Assembly: GCA_024636215.1 (NCBI GenBank) | Contig: JAGXHL010000027.1 | Span: forward strand, 9,674-73,673 | Origin: Deltaproteobacteria bacterium | Lineage (GTDB): Bacteria; Desulfobacterota; Desulfuromonadia; Desulfuromonadales; BM103 | Direction: 5' to 3' | DNA: 64,000 nt | Shown: positions 47,594 through 56,636 of the stretch, piece after piece | Layout: each line of letters starts with the position of its first letter | Position numbering within the stretch: the stretch's first letter is position 1 | The notes under the pieces: model-generated | Seen by the model: only the letters and a program-made list of their open reading frames with translations | Database searches by the model: none | Told to the model about the DNA's origin: nothing | Position numbers and translations under genes: made by a program

Positions 47594-48130
47594 ATGAAAA
47601 AAACATTCGGCGGTCCGGCTATCGTCCTCGACCGTTCTGATATCAACACGGATGAAATTATCCCGGCCAAGTACCTGACCGAGGTGACCAAAGAGGCCCT
47701 CAAGCCCTATTGCCTGGAGGATCTTAAACTCGAAGGCTTTGATGCCAAGGGTGAGGTCCTGAAAAATGCCCGGGTCGTTGTCACTCGCGAAAATTTTGGC
47801 TGTGGCTCATCACGCGAGCATGCACCCTGGGTTTTTGAGGTCAACGATATCCACACGGTCATTGCCGAGAGCTACGCAAGAATTTTTCGTCAGAATATGT
47901 TTAATTGCGGCATGCTGGCCATTGAACTGCCGAAGGCTGACATCGATGAGTTGATCGCTCTTGGGACGCATGCAAGTGGTCCGGTTGATATCCAGGTGCA
48001 GCTGCAGGAGCAGAAAGTTGTTGCCCGCTCCAGTGGTCAGGAAAAATCCTTTGCTTTTGAAATCAGCCCGTTTGACAAAGCCCTGGTTGAGGCCGGTGGC
48101 TGGGTCGAGTACGCTGACGCACGTTACTGA
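47594..48130 (+). CDS. leuD: 3-isopropylmalate dehydratase, small subunit
   Basis: The swivelling-domain partner of LeuC. The 178-residue protein has DRSDINTDEIIPAKYLT near 12-28, the substrate-binding loop NFGCGSSREHAPW near 66-78, and ESYARIFRQNMFNCGMLAIEL near 91-111. All are typical of the short LeuD that pairs with HacA-like LeuC. It starts 86 bp after leuC with an aagggag site. leuB (isopropylmalate dehydrogenase) is not adjacent and must lie elsewhere. Confidence 0.96.
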   Translation: MKKTFGGPAIVLDRSDINTDEIIPAKYLTEVTKEALKPYCLEDLKLEGFDAKGEVLKNARVVVTRENFGCGSSREHAPWVFEVNDIHTVIAESYARIFRQNMFNCGMLAIELPKADIDELIALGTHASGPVDIQVQLQEQKVVARSSGQEKSFAFEISPFDKALVEAGGWVEYADARY

Positions 48131-48251
48131 TATTTGAAAAAAACGGCAGGGCGTCGCAATCCAATGATTACGCCGCTGCATTACACTCGCTTGGTTTAGG
48201 TGATGCGCACAATCCGTTCAGCCTTCAGCAAGGAATACCGGGTCGCATTAT

Positions 48252-49289
48252 ATGAAAGTCCTGATCGTGAAAGTCAGCGCCCTGGGTGATGTCGTCCACG
48301 CTTTGCCAACTCTGGCCTATCTGAAAAGTGCAGATCCTGATATACAGATCGACTGGTTGGTTGAGAAGTCTTTTTCAGCCTTTCTCGCTGATCATCCCCT
48401 GATCGATCATCTCTATCGAATCGACACCAGGGCCTGGCGCAAGTCAGGAATCAAGGCCTCCCTGCAAGGAGCCTTGTCAATAATCCGGGAGATCAGAAAG
48501 AGTCGTTACGACTGTGTGCTCGACCTGCAGGGAAATGCCAAGAGTGGCATGTTTACTCTCTCATCGGCTGCGCCACTGCGTTTTGGCTTTGATAGGGCGG
48601 GTGTCAGGGAGAGCCTTAATTTGCTGGCGACCAACCGTAAAGTGCCTCTTGGCAGCAATGACTATCACGTCACCGACCGGTCTCTGGCCATCGCCAGGGC
48701 GGCTTTTCCCGGCGGCACAAATATCGTCAATGCCGGGCCGCTGCCGGTTGACCCCGATGCTGCAAGTCAGGTGGTCCGGAAACTGAGTGAGAATGATTTT
48801 TCCGGGCCGGCACTGGTCGTACTGCATTACGGAACAACCTGGATAACCAAACATTGGCCACTGGTCTCATGGCAAACTTTGGCAAACAAGCTTATTGAGG
48901 AACTCGGTATCAGGCCAGTGCTGACCTGGGGCAATGACCAGGAGCTTGCCGCAGTACGTAGTATCCAACGGGTCTGCAACGATCGGGCTCTTATCTGGCC
49001 AAGGGGAAACCTGAAGGATCTGACCGCATTGTTGGCGAGGGCAGATCTGGTGGTTGGCAGTGATACCGGACCGATTCATATCGCGGCCGCAGTGGGAACC
49101 TCGACAGTGTCGATTTTCCGGGTGACGGACCCCAAGCGCAACGCGCCGCGAGGGGGTAGCCACAGCCATATCTCGACAAGCATGGATTGTGCGGCCTGTC
49201 TTCAGAAAAAATGTGACCTCGATTCAGAGTGTGGTTTGAGTATTCCGGTTGACGATGTCTTCGATATGATAAAAAAGCAGCTTGCCTGA
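48252..49289 (+). CDS. waaC: Lipopolysaccharide heptosyltransferase I (GT9 family)
   Basis: It adds the first heptose to Kdo of the LPS inner core at the inner-membrane face. The 345-residue GT9 protein starts MKVLIVKVSALGDVVHALPTLAYLK, the classic WaaC/WaaF opening. It has the VLDLQGNAKSGMFT segment near 91-104, and the donor-binding DLVVGSDTGPIHIAAAVGT near 270-288. Cysteines near the C-terminus (CAACLQKKCDLDSEC) resemble those in related GT9 enzymes. The alternative WaaF assignment is possible, but the start SALGDVVHALP favours heptosyltransferase I. Confidence 0.88.
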   Translation: MKVLIVKVSALGDVVHALPTLAYLKSADPDIQIDWLVEKSFSAFLADHPLIDHLYRIDTRAWRKSGIKASLQGALSIIREIRKSRYDCVLDLQGNAKSGMFTLSSAAPLRFGFDRAGVRESLNLLATNRKVPLGSNDYHVTDRSLAIARAAFPGGTNIVNAGPLPVDPDAASQVVRKLSENDFSGPALVVLHYGTTWITKHWPLVSWQTLANKLIEELGIRPVLTWGNDQELAAVRSIQRVCNDRALIWPRGNLKDLTALLARADLVVGSDTGPIHIAAAVGTSTVSIFRVTDPKRNAPRGGSHSHISTSMDCAACLQKKCDLDSECGLSIPVDDVFDMIKKQLA

Positions 49290-49447
49290 AAAGCCCCTGG
49301 ACGCCTTGCCACCTGCTGGCTGTGAGCAGAACCGCCTCGGGCCGCGCTCAGGGGCATCCCGCAGGCTCAGATGGCCTTGACTTTTGTCGTCTTCGATGTT
49401 AAAAGCGCGAGTCCTAATCAACTCACGCCTATCTATTGGAGGATATC

Positions 49448-49861
49448 ATGGAACGCACATTCGCAATTATCAAGCCCGACGCTTTCGCTGCCGGTGACGC
49501 TGGTAAAATTCTCGCCCGTATCTACGCAGAAGGTTTTAAGGTTATTGGCATCAAGAAACTTTACATGAGCAAGGTCGAGGCAGAGGGTTTTTATTATGTT
49601 CACAAGGAGCGTCCTTTCTTCGGTGAACTGACCGACTTCATGAGCAGTGGCCCCTGTATCGTCATGGTGCTTGAAGCCGAGGACGCGATCCTCAAGTGGC
49701 GCGACCTGATGGGTGCGACCAACCCGGCCGAAGCCGCAGAAGGAACTCTGCGCAAGGCCTTCGGCCGCAGTATCGGTGAGAATGCCACCCATGGCTCCGA
49801 TGCCCCGGAAACAGCGGCTTTCGAAATCTCTTACTTTTTCTCGGGGCTGGAGCTGCTTTAA
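49448..49861 (+). CDS. ndk: Nucleoside diphosphate kinase
   Basis: It equilibrates nucleoside di- and triphosphates. The ATG at 49448 has a ggagg site 5-6 nt upstream (an in-frame start at 49436 lies inside that site). The 137-residue protein reads [17 protein letters not shown] and carries the catalytic histidine in [22 protein letters not shown]. The [25 protein letters not shown] segment is also typical. The length is standard for the hexameric/tetrameric family. Confidence 0.98.
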   Translation: MERTFAIIKPDAFAAGDAGKILARIYAEGFKVIGIKKLYMSKVEAEGFYYVHKERPFFGELTDFMSSGPCIVMVLEAEDAILKWRDLMGATNPAEAAEGTLRKAFGRSIGENATHGSDAPETAAFEISYFFSGLELL

Positions 49862-49887
49862 ACTGCGAGGAAAAACTTGAGTCACCA

Positions 49888-49917
49888 GGAGCCCTTCGGT
49901 ACAATCCGGAGGGCTCC
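49888..49917 (+). terminator. Possible terminator after ndk
   Basis: An 8-bp stem (ggagccct / agggctcc) with a 14-nt loop, followed by a weak T-rich tail (gcttgttt). Confidence 0.5.
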
Positions 49918-49980
49918 GCTTGTTTACGGGACAATCCGACAGTCCCCGGGCCTTGCCAGAAGCCCTACTCGCCGTGAATC

Positions 49981-51051
49981 ATGTTGAACAGGTTGCAACT
50001 TTTGAATGAATTACCGGAAAATCATCAACGTATTGATCTCAAGGACTTGAGCCCTGATGCTCTTGTGGCTTTTTTGTCGGGTCTGGGCAAGGAAAAGTTC
50101 CGTGCCGCGCAGATCTTGCGCTGGATTTATCAGAGAAATGTCACAGCTTTCTCAGCCATGACTGATCTGGCCAAGGATTTTCGCGAGGAGCTCGCCAGAC
50201 GAGCGACTGTTTCGACTTTCGTTCCGGAGGTCGTAGAAGTCAGCGCGGATGGTACACGCAAGTTTCTGTTTCGTCTTCATGACGGCAAGAGTGTGGAGAC
50301 GGTGCTGATCCCCATGGAGGGCGGCCGCAACACCTTGTGCATCTCCACCCAGGCTGGCTGTGCCATGCAGTGCTCCTTTTGTCTCACCGGAAGCTTCGGC
50401 CTGGAGCGCAACCTGAGCGCGGCTGAAATCGTCAACCAGGTTTGTGCCGTGCGCAAGGATTACACCGTCAACAACATCGTCCTGATGGGTATGGGGGAAC
50501 CGCTTCACAACCTCGATCATGTCGTGACCGCACTGGAAATACTCTATGCCCCGACCGGCTTCGACTACGGTTCCCGCAGAATAACGCTCTCCACCTGCGG
50601 ACTGGTTCCCGAGATGCTTGAACTGGGGCGTCGCATCAAGGTTGGCCTGGCCGTATCCCTTAATGCGACAACAGACGAAGTCCGTAATGAGTTGATGCCG
50701 GTCAACCGGCGTTACCCCTTAGCCGAGCTGATGAAAGCCTGCCGTCAATTTCCCCTGCCCCCGACTCAACGCATCACGTTTGAATATATCCTGATCCGTG
50801 GAGTTAATGACAGCCTGGCTGATGCCAGAAGGCTGGTCAAGCTGCTTCACGGCATCAAGGGCAAAGTCAACCTGATCCCGTTCAATGAGCATGCCGGCTC
50901 TGCTTTTAAAGCACCTGATGAGCAGTCGATACGCAGTTTTCAAAGCTACCTGCTTGATCGACAGATTGTTGCCATTCGCCGGGCTGGCAAGGGCCAGGAT
51001 ATCTCTGCTGCCTGTGGTCAGCTGAAAGGCAAACTTGAAGGACAGCGTTAA
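49981..51051 (+). CDS. rlmN: Dual-specificity RNA methyltransferase RlmN
   Basis: A radical-SAM enzyme that makes 2-methyladenosine at 23S rRNA A2503 and tRNA A37. The 356-residue protein has the radical-SAM triad C127-x3-C131-x2-C134 (CAMQCSFC), upstream Cys120, and the resolving cysteine near residue 345 in [11 protein letters not shown]. The last two form the intermediate in the family mechanism. [14 protein letters not shown] (about 163-176), [11 protein letters not shown] and [22 protein letters not shown] are diagnostic. No good ribosome site is seen before the ATG. It lies just after ndk, and repeats follow the stop. Confidence 0.96.
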   Translation: MLNRLQLLNELPENHQRIDLKDLSPDALVAFLSGLGKEKFRAAQILRWIYQRNVTAFSAMTDLAKDFREELARRATVSTFVPEVVEVSADGTRKFLFRLHDGKSVETVLIPMEGGRNTLCISTQAGCAMQCSFCLTGSFGLERNLSAAEIVNQVCAVRKDYTVNNIVLMGMGEPLHNLDHVVTALEILYAPTGFDYGSRRITLSTCGLVPEMLELGRRIKVGLAVSLNATTDEVRNELMPVNRRYPLAELMKACRQFPLPPTQRITFEYILIRGVNDSLADARRLVKLLHGIKGKVNLIPFNEHAGSAFKAPDEQSIRSFQSYLLDRQIVAIRRAGKGQDISAACGQLKGKLEGQR

Positions 51052-51054
51052 GCT

Positions 51055-51089
51055 GTGAGGTGTGAGGTGTGAGGTGTGAGGTGTGAGGT
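51055..51089. repeat. 7-bp GTGAGGT tandem repeat, five copies
   Basis: Five perfect units (51055-51089) start 4 bp after the rlmN stop codon and end about 38 bp before mtnP, leaving little room for another control element. Confidence 0.93.
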
Positions 51090-51127
51090 GTAGCTTTCGT
51101 GTCGAATTAACTTTGGAGGACAGCAGA

Positions 51128-52003
51128 ATGAAACAAATGACAATTGGCGTAATCGGGGGCAGCGGTCTCTACGAGATTGAAGGGCTTGAGACTATTGAGG
51201 AGGTCAGGGTCGAGACCCCTTTTGGTGAGCCGAGCGATGTATTGATCACAGGCATGCTTGATGATGTCAAGATGGTTTTCCTGCCTCGTCATGGCCGTGG
51301 CCACCGATTGCTGCCTTCGGAAGTTCCTTATCGTGCCAATATCTACGCTATGAAGAAACTTGGCGTGCAGAGGATTATATCGGTCTCTGCCGTGGGCAGC
51401 ATGAAAGAGGAGATCGTACCGGGTCATATCGTGATTCCGGATCAATTCTTTGACAGGACCCAGGGCAAGAGAGCGTCAACCTTTTTCGGCAATGGTGTCG
51501 CCGGCCACGTTCAGTTTGCCGACCCCGTCTGTGCCGAGTTATCTACTGTCCTTGTCGAAGCTGGCCGGCGCGCCGGTGCGACGGTGCATAAAGGGGGCAC
51601 TTATATCTGTATCGAGGGGCCTAACTTCTCAACCCGCGCCGAGTCGAAAATTTATCGATCCTGGGGAGTTGATATTATCGGCATGACCAATATTCCCGAG
51701 GCACGATTGGCGCGCGAGGCTGAGATCTGTTACGCTACAGTCGCCCTCGCGACCGATTACGATTGCTGGCACGACAGTCATGATGACGTGACCGTCGAGG
51801 CTGTGCTGGCCATTATCAAGCAGAATGTTGCCATGGCCCGTGGTATCATCAAAGAAGCAGTTACCGTCCTTGCCGCCGAGGCCGCTTGCTGCTGTGGTGA
51901 AGCCTTAAAGTTCGCCACCATGACCGACCCGGCAATGATTCCGGAACAGACCCGTAAAGACCTTGACCTGCTGCTCGGCAAATATCTTGATGCGGGGCGA
52001 TGA
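51128..52003 (+). CDS. mtnP: S-methyl-5'-thioadenosine phosphorylase
   Basis: It cleaves methylthioadenosine to adenine and methylthioribose-1-phosphate in methionine salvage. The frame is open from 51083 but the ATG at 51128 follows a ttggagg site. The 291-residue protein begins MKQMTIGVIGGSGLYEIEGL and has FLPRHGRGHRLLPSEVPYRANIYA near 53-76. The PNP-family signature near 172-216 reads CIEGPNFSTRAESKIYRSWG, then MTNIPEARLAREAEICYA. The ATDYDCWHD segment near 223 fits MTA phosphorylase rather than purine nucleoside phosphorylase. Confidence 0.96.
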   Translation: MKQMTIGVIGGSGLYEIEGLETIEEVRVETPFGEPSDVLITGMLDDVKMVFLPRHGRGHRLLPSEVPYRANIYAMKKLGVQRIISVSAVGSMKEEIVPGHIVIPDQFFDRTQGKRASTFFGNGVAGHVQFADPVCAELSTVLVEAGRRAGATVHKGGTYICIEGPNFSTRAESKIYRSWGVDIIGMTNIPEARLAREAEICYATVALATDYDCWHDSHDDVTVEAVLAIIKQNVAMARGIIKEAVTVLAAEAACCCGEALKFATMTDPAMIPEQTRKDLDLLLGKYLDAGR

Positions 52004-52083
52004 CGGGCATTGCTAAAAAGCTTCATATTTGCTTAAATGATCAATTACTGTTATTCCAAACAAAATGATCTTGAAGGACTCCC

Positions 52084-52992
52084 ATGGATATTCTGGTTAT
52101 AGGTTCTGTAGCATTTGATAGTGTAGAAACCCCTTTTGGTCGCGGTGATGATGTCCTTGGTGGCTCGGCGACTTACTTCTCCACCTCTGCCAGTTTTTTC
52201 ACTGGCGTTCAATTGGTTGCTGTTGTCGGTGAGGACTTCCCGGACGAGCCCAAAACGTTCCTCAGATCCCGGGGCGTTGATCTGGCTGGCCTGCAGACCC
52301 GGCCGGGTGAAACCTTCCGCTGGAAGGGTCGTTATGGCTACGATCTGAATGAAGCGCAAACCCTGGAAACCCATCTCAACGTTTTCGAAACCTTTCACCC
52401 GCAATTGCCGGAATCCTATCGCAAAGCCGAATACGTCTTTCTGGCCAATATTGACCCCGAATTGCAGCTTGAAGTCCTGAACCAGGTTGAACGTCCCAAG
52501 CTGATTGCCTGTGACACCATGAATTTCTGGATAGAAGGCAAACGTGAGGCCCTGGTGCGTACCCTTGGCCATGTTGATATTTTGATCATCAATGAAGCAG
52601 AAGTCCGCCAGCTTGCCGATGAGGCCAACCTGGTTAAGGCTTCCCGTGCGGTTCTGGCTATGGGGCCGAAAACTTTGGTTGTCAAACGCGGTGAATATGG
52701 CGTACTGGTGTTTACCGAACACTCGATTTTCTCGGCCCCGGCCTATCCTCTGGAAGAGGTCTTTGATCCAACCGGTGCGGGCGACACCTTTGCCGGAGGC
52801 TTTATGGGCTATCTGGCCTCAACCAATAACCTGTCGGATGCAACGATGCGCAAAGCGACCGTATTCGGCAGCGTCATGGCCTCCTTTACGGTTGAAGATT
52901 TCAGCCTGAATCGCCTGCGCAAATTGAGTTGGCCTGAGATCGAAGAACGTTTTCGTCGTTTCCAGGCCTTGACCAGTTTTGCGGGTTTGTAA
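52084..52992 (+). CDS. PfkB-family sugar/nucleoside kinase
   Basis: A 302-residue ribokinase-like kinase. The N-terminal part has DDVLGGSATYFSTSASFF near 24-41. The C-terminal PfkB signature EEVFDPTGAGDTFAGGFMGYL (about 222-242) includes the catalytic Asp and anion hole. Its place directly after mtnP suggests a nucleoside or 5-thiosugar-related substrate, for example adenosine from the salvage step. This neighbourhood is inference only; the substrate cannot be assigned. An aaggact-type ribosome site precedes the ATG. Confidence 0.85.
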   Translation: MDILVIGSVAFDSVETPFGRGDDVLGGSATYFSTSASFFTGVQLVAVVGEDFPDEPKTFLRSRGVDLAGLQTRPGETFRWKGRYGYDLNEAQTLETHLNVFETFHPQLPESYRKAEYVFLANIDPELQLEVLNQVERPKLIACDTMNFWIEGKREALVRTLGHVDILIINEAEVRQLADEANLVKASRAVLAMGPKTLVVKRGEYGVLVFTEHSIFSAPAYPLEEVFDPTGAGDTFAGGFMGYLASTNNLSDATMRKATVFGSVMASFTVEDFSLNRLRKLSWPEIEERFRRFQALTSFAGL

Positions 52993-53060
52993 TAATCCGG
53001 AAGCAAAGACTTAGGGAACAGGCACTTAATCCGGGGGGAGCTTAGAGGCAGGAGGTTTTA

Positions 53061-53798
53061 ATGTTTAAATGGGATAAATCATGCCAGGCGATCAACCTTC
53101 CAGCCAGTCAGGTCGTTAGCCTGTTTCGTTCCATGCGCGAGGTGCAATTGGCCTTGCCAGGTATCCCAGCTCAGCAAGCCAGTGCCTACCTCTGTCAATA
53201 CCGGACCGAGGCGGGTGTCGCCACGGTTGCCGTATTTCACCTGCATAAAAGTCGCATGCTGGCTTTCTATACCAGCGACCCGCAGTTTGTAGCAGACAAA
53301 GGTATCGATAGCCTGCTGGATCAGGGGCTGAATCTGGTCGAGTCAATGGGCTTTCTTATGGCCGATCAGGATCTTCACCTGCTTGATGAGGCTGACCAGG
53401 AAATGCTCTGGGCCTCCCTGCCACTCAAGGTCGGCTTGCCTCCCGCTGAGGAGGCGGCCGCCAAGCCGGTGGCGCCACAGCAACAGCCTGTTTCGCGGCT
53501 TGCCGTGGAAACCAGCACCCTTACCCCAGTTCCTGAAATGAAGAAGCCAACGGCCGTCCCCGACAGCAAGGAACCGGATGTTGCCAGGGTGCCAGGCAAG
53601 CCGGTGAGTGCTGCTGTGCCTGTCAAATCGGAATCGGATGGCGCTGAGAATGTCGACGACCTTCTGGCCGCCGTTGATGCGATGCGTGCCAAACGTCCCG
53701 GTTTGCGTGCCCGTAAGGCACCCCCTTCGCCCGAAGAGATGAATGGCAGGCGGTTGAAATTACGAGAAACCGTAGGTCGTATTCTAGCATCGCTTTAG
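53061..53798 (+). CDS. Conserved protein of unknown function
   Basis: A 245-residue protein, probably cytoplasmic. The first 130 residues look folded (VVSLFRSMREVQLALPGIPAQQASAYLCQYRTEAG...AVFHLHKSRMLAFYTSDPQFV...DQGLNLVESMGFLMADQDLHLLDEADQEMLW). The middle 90 residues are Pro/Ala/Val-rich and disordered, and the last 30 are basic. I do not recognise the family. It sits 25 bp before the PilF-like lipoprotein gene and could be co-transcribed with it; a ggaggtttt ribosome site is present. Confidence 0.7.
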   Translation: MFKWDKSCQAINLPASQVVSLFRSMREVQLALPGIPAQQASAYLCQYRTEAGVATVAVFHLHKSRMLAFYTSDPQFVADKGIDSLLDQGLNLVESMGFLMADQDLHLLDEADQEMLWASLPLKVGLPPAEEAAAKPVAPQQQPVSRLAVETSTLTPVPEMKKPTAVPDSKEPDVARVPGKPVSAAVPVKSESDGAENVDDLLAAVDAMRAKRPGLRARKAPPSPEEMNGRRLKLRETVGRILASL

Positions 53799-53823
53799 AG
53801 GTTTTATCTGAGAGGTCACTATC

Positions 53824-54585
53824 ATGCAATCGCGTCTGCTTTGGCTCTTGCTGTGTTTTTTTTCTGCGTGTCTGGTCGCCTGTGTGCCGATGGAAGATTC
53901 TCAGCAGACAGGGAAAAAATCCGATTATCACTACATGTTGGGGGTTTCTTCCCTGAATGAGCAAAACCCGACGGGAGCTCTTAAAGAATTCCTCGAGGCA
54001 GAAAAGTATGATGATAAGAACCCTGAGATACAGGCAGGGCTGGCGCAAGCTTACTGGTTGAAGCAGGCTCATGGGCTTGCTGAAAAGCATTTTCTGAATG
54101 CTATTAAGTTAAGCGACAACAATCCCAAGTATTACAACAACATTGCCGCTCTTTACCTGTCAATGCAACGCTACGATGACGCCATCTCTTCGTTTCGCAA
54201 GGCTGCGGATAATTTACTTTTCGATCGCCCTGAGCTGGCATGGACCGGGATTGGCCTGGCCAACTACGAGAAGCAGGATTACGCGGCGGCTCAACGTGCT
54301 TATCTCAAGGCGATCGAGCTCAACCCTCGTTATTACCTGGCCACATATCGTTTAGGCGAACTCTATTATAATCAGGATCAACCCGTCGAAGCCCTGGACA
54401 TGTTCACCCGCACGATAGCGCTGGCACCAGGGCTGACTGAAGCTCATTACTGGCAGGGTCTGCTTTATATGAAGGTGAAAGAAACTGACAAGGCCAGACA
54501 GTCTTTCCGTGAGGTGATTCGTCTGGCTCCTCAGAGTGACTCCGCACGTTTAGCCACAAAATACCTGAAAATAATTGATGAATGA
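53824..54585 (+). CDS. TPR lipoprotein, PilF/PilW-like
   Basis: A 253-residue lipoprotein with signal MQSRLLWLLLCFFSACLVAC and predicted lipid Cys at 20. About six TPR repeats follow (for example KKSDYHYMLGVSSLNEQNPTGAL, NIAALYLSMQRYDDAISSFRKA, YRLGELYYNQDQPVEALDMFTR). PilF/PilW lipoproteins pilot the type IV pilus secretin to the outer membrane. This fits a gene followed by a RodZ-like protein, a common pilF-rodZ neighbourhood, but no pil genes are visible here, so the role is inferred. It overlaps the next gene by 4 bp. Confidence 0.8.
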   Translation: MQSRLLWLLLCFFSACLVACVPMEDSQQTGKKSDYHYMLGVSSLNEQNPTGALKEFLEAEKYDDKNPEIQAGLAQAYWLKQAHGLAEKHFLNAIKLSDNNPKYYNNIAALYLSMQRYDDAISSFRKAADNLLFDRPELAWTGIGLANYEKQDYAAAQRAYLKAIELNPRYYLATYRLGELYYNQDQPVEALDMFTRTIALAPGLTEAHYWQGLLYMKVKETDKARQSFREVIRLAPQSDSARLATKYLKIIDE

Positions 54586-55403
54586 TGATGACTTCTGCAC
54601 AAAATCTGGGTAAGACGCTGAAGGAACAACGCGAGCAGCTTGGTTTGACTCTTCAGGAGGTCGCAGAGCATACCCGAATACGCAAAATTCACCTGGAAAG
54701 TATTGAAAAGGGGCAGTTCGAGAACCTCCCTGGACAAGTCTATGTCACGGGTTTTATCCGGGTTTATGCACGTCATCTGGGTCTAAATAGTGATGCACTG
54801 CTGTCCCAACTCGAAACTTCGCTGAACCCCGAAACCTCTCAATCCGCAGATCCAGAAGCTCGCGGCAATAGCCGGGAGCAGTCCGCAACTTCGCCCAAAT
54901 CGGACAGGGGATGGGGGGCTTTTATCCTGGGTTTCGCTGCGGTCCTTGTGCTGGGCTCTCTGTTCTATTTTATGCCCGGTTTTTTTGATCCTCCAGCTCC
55001 GATCTCTCAGGATGTGCCCAGCTCTCGTCAAGCCCCTTCAGCACAACAGGGTGAAGCGGGCTCTGCCACAAAAGAAGTGGACGAAGACCAAACAGACGCC
55101 GAAAACCAGGCAGACCCAGTCGATGAGCAACCCACTGCTAACGACTTACTCCCGGCCGTAGCCACGAACGGTTCTACCCTCAGTATGCTTGCTTTGGCTG
55201 AAAGCTCGCTTATAATCTATATCGACGATCATGAGCCGCGTGAATATCCCTTGCATAATGGCCTTGAACTGACTTGGGATGTTAAGAATGCCGTCAGGGT
55301 TGAACTGGCCGCACCAGGCGTTGCACGCTTCCGGCTTGATGATCAGGAGCTGAATCTGGTCGAACTGAAAGCTTTTCAACTAAGCACTGACCCTGGAGAA
55401 TAG
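54582..55403 (+). CDS. rodZ: RodZ-like HTH/transmembrane protein
   Basis: A 273-residue bitopic protein of the RodZ type, which links the MreB cytoskeleton to the cell-wall elongation machine. An N-terminal Cro/C1-type HTH (LGKTLKEQREQLGLTLQEVAEHTRIRKIHLESIE, about 7-40) is followed by a linker. One transmembrane helix lies near 107-128 (AFILGFAAVLVLGSLFYFMPG). A periplasmic Asn/Gln/Glu-rich linker precedes a DUF4115-type beta domain (about 200-273). Three ATGs in tandem (54582, 54585, 54588) leave the exact start open; the first is coupled to the previous stop. Confidence 0.85.
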   Translation: MMMTSAQNLGKTLKEQREQLGLTLQEVAEHTRIRKIHLESIEKGQFENLPGQVYVTGFIRVYARHLGLNSDALLSQLETSLNPETSQSADPEARGNSREQSATSPKSDRGWGAFILGFAAVLVLGSLFYFMPGFFDPPAPISQDVPSSRQAPSAQQGEAGSATKEVDEDQTDAENQADPVDEQPTANDLLPAVATNGSTLSMLALAESSLIIYIDDHEPREYPLHNGLELTWDVKNAVRVELAAPGVARFRLDDQELNLVELKAFQLSTDPGE

Positions 55404-55410
55404 TTACTTC

Positions 55411-55938
55411 ATGATCATTACCTGTCCTTCATGCCAGGCGCGTTACCGCATCGACCCGACAGCCTCCAGATCGAAGCTGGCCAGGGTCAAATGTCCGGGT
55501 TGCAGTCACACCTTTGAAGTCGTCCTGGCGGAAGAGGCTCCTCTTCAGGATAACAGTCCTGTCTCTGCACGACCTGTCGTTCTGATTGTTGATGATGCCC
55601 GTTTTTTTCGCGAGATGATCAAGGATATTCTCTCAGAACTCCCTGTCGAACTCGATGACGCCGCAGACGGTGATGAGGCCTGGCAAAAAATTAGGGCGAC
55701 AAAACCACAACTGGTGCTGCTCGATTTGAATATCCCCGGTAAAAACGGTAAGGAAATTCTGCAGACATTACAACGGACCGAAGGGTTAGGTTCAGTTAAA
55801 GTCCTCGCCATGAGCGGGGTTGAACGTGGTGAAGAAACTGCCTCAGAGCTTCGACTCATCGGTGCCGCAGATTTTATCAGCAAATCTTTTAAACCCCGCG
55901 AATTGCAGAAACGTGTCCGTGACTTGCTGGCCCTTTAG
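55411..55938 (+). CDS. MJ0042 zinc-ribbon fused to a response-regulator receiver domain
   Basis: A 175-residue fusion. The N-terminus is an MJ0042-type zinc finger with ligands C5-x2-C8 and C28-x2-C31 (MIITCPSCQARYRI...VKCPGCSHTFEV). Residues about 56-175 form a CheY-like receiver with acidic pocket D61/D62, phospho-acceptor D105 in LLDLNIPG, S135 and K158. There is no output domain. The zinc ribbon may contact nucleic acid or protein partners. No histidine kinase is adjacent. It starts 8 bp after the RodZ-like gene, suggesting co-transcription. Confidence 0.9.
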   Translation: MIITCPSCQARYRIDPTASRSKLARVKCPGCSHTFEVVLAEEAPLQDNSPVSARPVVLIVDDARFFREMIKDILSELPVELDDAADGDEAWQKIRATKPQLVLLDLNIPGKNGKEILQTLQRTEGLGSVKVLAMSGVERGEETASELRLIGAADFISKSFKPRELQKRVRDLLAL

Positions 55939-55987
55939 TCGCGGAGCACCCGCCGCCCGTCAGGATTATCCAATGGGGTTCTGTCTC

Positions 55988-56119
55988 ATGAAGATGTTCT
56001 CGATTGCGGCGCTAAGAACAGTTTTCTTTTTCCTGTCCTGGTGCGCAACTTTGTTGATGCCTGGCAAAAGGTTCCTGCTCAAAAGTAAATACAGTGCGAT
56101 TTTCAGGCAAGTATTCTAA
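55988..56119 (+). CDS. Possible small peptide (43 residues)
   Basis: A short frame MKMFSIAALRTVFFFLSWC...RQVF with one hydrophobic stretch and a basic middle. Ribosome site and homology are absent, so this is weak support. It lies in the gap between two receiver-domain genes. Confidence 0.15.
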   Translation: MKMFSIAALRTVFFFLSWCATLLMPGKRFLLKSKYSAIFRQVF

Positions 56120-56167
56120 CCTGCTGAAATAAGGAGTTATTCTTTTCTATTTTCACCCTTACGGAGC

Positions 56168-56195
56168 TTGACAGGGTGTTGCCTCATGTTAGACT
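56168..56195 (+). promoter_or_regulatory. Promoter for the second receiver gene
   Basis: TTGACA (56168-56173), a 16-bp spacer and TAGACT (56190-56195). A start near 56202 would leave the GTG at 56176 outside the transcript, which supports the TTG at 56227 as the true start. Confidence 0.5.
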
Positions 56196-56226
56196 TTGCA
56201 CAAATCATTTAAGAGCAGAGGACATT

Positions 56227-56619
56227 TTGGGCGAAGTCATAAAGCGCATTCTGATCGTTGATGATGAAGAGAATACCCGGATCGGGTTGACCAAGCTATT
56301 GGCCCAGGAAGGCTTTGAAGTCGATAGCGCTGCGGATGGCAACGAAGCTCTCGATTGCATGGGCCAGCAGAAATTCAATCTGGTTATCAGCGATATCAAT
56401 ATGCCGGATATGAATGGTCTCGTCTTTCTGCGAGAACTCAGTCGCAAGTTCCCCAGCACCAACGTTATTATGATAACGGCTTACGGTGGTGTTGAATCCT
56501 ACCTTGAAGCTATGAATCTCGGCGCTTACGAATATCTGCACAAGCCGGTGAGGCTTGATGAGTTGCGTTCGGTGATGAAGAAAATTTTTAATGGTGGGGC
56601 AGTAGCTAAAGTATCCTGA
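56227..56619 (+). CDS. Single-domain response regulator
   Basis: A 130-residue CheY-like receiver (130 from the TTG start at 56227; 147 if the upstream GTG were used). The acidic pair D12/D13, phospho-acceptor D56 in ISDINMPDMNG, T84 and K106 are all present, with the extended NVIMITAYGGVESYLEAMNLGAYEYLHKPV pattern of NtrC-type receivers. An agaggac ribosome site precedes the TTG. No kinase is nearby. It is followed after 17 bp by the universal stress protein gene, so the pair may form an operon responding to one signal. Confidence 0.85.
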   Translation: MGEVIKRILIVDDEENTRIGLTKLLAQEGFEVDSAADGNEALDCMGQQKFNLVISDINMPDMNGLVFLRELSRKFPSTNVIMITAYGGVESYLEAMNLGAYEYLHKPVRLDELRSVMKKIFNGGAVAKVS

Positions 56620-56636
56620 CCCCTTAGGAGGAAAAC